A DNA stretch of 5,870 nt from CAYLJV01 sp964554215 (GTDB lineage: Archaea > Hadarchaeota > Hadarchaeia > Hadarchaeales > JAGGTB01): positions 1 through 5,870 of the forward strand of contig CAZKND010000068.1 in NCBI GenBank assembly GCA_964554215.1, given 5' to 3'. A program made the translations under genes and the position numbers. The notes below the pieces were generated by a model. That model had not been told where the DNA came from. It did no database searches and was given only the letters and a program-made list of their open reading frames with translations. Below are positions 5,251 to 5,870 of the stretch, one piece after another. Every line of letters begins with the position of its first letter. Positions within the stretch are counted from its first letter, which is position 1.

Positions 5251-5637
5251 ATGAGTATAGAAGCTATAATCGGATTTGTGGCAGCGATAGCGTCAGTCCT
5301 AGGGTATGTTCCGCAAGTCGTGAAGAGTTGGAAGACCCACAGAGTAGAGGACATCTCGATCTCAATGGTTTTGCTAATCCTTTTCAGCCTGTCGACCTGG
5401 CTGGTATACGGCTTCCTAATGCAGGATCTTCCCCTCATATTGACAAATCTCGTTTCACTGAATATCTTGTTCCTACTACTCACGGCCAAGCTAAAATTTG
5501 GAGAGAACGAATTCAGGAAAAAATGGGCCTCACGACCCAAGTTCACCCTTCCTTCAAGACGAACCGAAAAAACTAATCGGAACGTTGATGAGAGTTCAGA
5601 TCCGTTGACCAAAGATCGTTTGAGGTCGGTTCATTAG
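5251..5637 (+). CDS. SemiSWEET / PQ-loop sugar transporter with C-terminal extension
   Basis: From this ATG the product has 128 residues. Three helices at about 4-22, 37-55 and 60-80 form one PQ-loop (MtN3/saliva) unit, which in known SemiSWEETs dimerises into a bidirectional sugar carrier. GYVPQVVKSW (18-27) carries the PQ motif at P21-Q22, followed by KTHRVEDISISM, the usual loop; W50 and N66 are probable substrate-pocket residues. SemiSWEETs are usually 85-100 residues, so the tail from about 85 to 128, rich in Arg, Lys, Ser and Asp, is an unusual cytoplasmic addition. ATG 5251 is preferred because it begins just before helix 1 and follows GCGTGA by about 5 bases. The GTG at 5242 would add MIY and is possible. 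The sugar is unknown. Confidence 0.88.
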   Translation: MSIEAIIGFVAAIASVLGYVPQVVKSWKTHRVEDISISMVLLILFSLSTWLVYGFLMQDLPLILTNLVSLNILFLLLTAKLKFGENEFRKKWASRPKFTLPSRRTEKTNRNVDESSDPLTKDRLRSVH

Positions 5638-5665
5638 AGAAGGAATAGATTTTGGGTCGCTAAGA

Positions 5666-5676
5666 TTTTCTTTTTT
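5666..5676 (+). terminator. T-rich terminator after the SWEET gene
   Basis: TTTTCTTTTTT lies about 30 bases after the stop. AGGAATA (5641-5647) and TATTCCT (5676-5682) flank the region as a 7-bp inverted repeat with a long loop. The T-tract alone is a reasonable archaeal terminator. Confidence 0.45.
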
Positions 5677-5756
5677 ATTCCTAGGGTCTGAGTTCAGAGC
5701 AGTTGAAATTCATTTCTATTTGGAAAGTAGTTTTGGTTTCTAAGCGGATTAACTGG

Positions 5757-5788
5757 ATATTTTTTGTTACACCCATAACAAAAAATAT
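5757..5788. promoter_or_regulatory. Perfect 13-bp inverted repeat overlapping a TATA-like box; likely operator
   Basis: ATATTTTTTGTTA and TAACAAAAAATAT flank the six-base spacer CACCCA. The right arm runs into AAATATTTT (5783-5791), centred about 29 bases before the GTG at 5816, the spacing of a TATA box for a leaderless gene. A dimeric repressor bound here would block TBP. Read as RNA it would form an AT-rich hairpin followed by TTTTC, so a second terminator for the SWEET transcript is the alternative. Confidence 0.55.
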
Positions 5789-5815
5789 TTTCAGAAAGTT
5801 TTACCCTCCTGAGGT

Positions 5816-5870
5816 GTGGCAAACCCGAAAGTACTAATAATTACACATACATATACACATACACATGACA
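5816..5870 (+). CDS. Start of an unidentified gene running off the right edge
   Basis: GTG at 5816 opens a frame of 18 codons to the end of the window: MANPKVLIITHTYTHTHD. An in-frame TGA at 5810-5812 makes this the first possible start. No spaced ribosome site is present (GAGGT directly abuts the GTG), but a TATA-like box about 29 bases upstream fits leaderless translation. The KVLIITHT pattern is a typical first beta strand of a Rossmann-like fold, as in glycosyltransferases, but 18 residues cannot identify a family. The hexamer-like ACACAT run at 5842-5866 encodes the Thr/His-rich part. Confidence 0.45.
   Translation, partial: MANPKVLIITHTYTHTHD

Noticed and set aside
5328..5576. Plus-strand 82-codon ORF within the SWEET gene
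   Set aside because: Out-of-frame shadow of the SWEET coding sequence with no ribosome site.
5205..5612. Minus-strand 135-codon ORF opposite the SWEET gene
   Set aside because: The plus strand encodes a clear PQ-loop protein with conserved residues; the antisense frame lacks motifs.

Overview
The window looks like a low-GC euryarchaeon, probably halophilic. Candidate promoters are archaeal TATA-type boxes, and several starts are GTG or TTG behind GGTGA or GGAGG ribosome sites. The ferritin-like protein is strongly acidic and resembles the haloarchaeal DpsA group, while most of the DNA is AT-rich. A haloalkaliphilic methanogen-related lineage such as Methanonatronarchaeia would fit, but that placement is a guess from composition and one protein.

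Layout from the left. A partial membrane protein on the minus strand enters at the left edge and starts at 378. It was recovered by translating the minus strand, because its stop lies outside the window. A gap of about 390 bases with no convincing gene follows. A Dps-like ferritin (770-1321, plus) converges on a ZIP-family metal transporter (1394-2122, minus). The 72 bases between them hold a long hairpin that probably terminates transcription. A possible 40-residue basic ORF with its own TATA box lies just upstream of the ZIP gene. Next comes an operon of an ABC ATPase (GTG start) and an ABC-2 permease overlapping by 4 bases, then a two-helix membrane protein. A glycine-rich four-helix protein built from two similar halves follows after 105 bases.

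Between 4915 and 5250 lie a T-run, the remains of a small frameshifted minus-strand ORF, and a structured leader with an 8-codon ORF and a perfect hairpin. This leads into a SemiSWEET/PQ-loop sugar transporter (5251-5637) with a long charged tail. At the right edge a perfect 13-bp inverted repeat overlaps a TATA-like box, and the first 18 codons of another gene follow.

Functionally, iron storage and oxidative protection (Dps-like) sits beside divalent metal transport (ZIP). The ABC operon and the SWEET gene form separate membrane-transport units. I see no rRNA, tRNA, CRISPR array or insertion sequence. No complete new system is evident. The best unexplained items are the SWEET leader, the inverted repeat near the right edge, and the small membrane proteins attached to the ABC pair.
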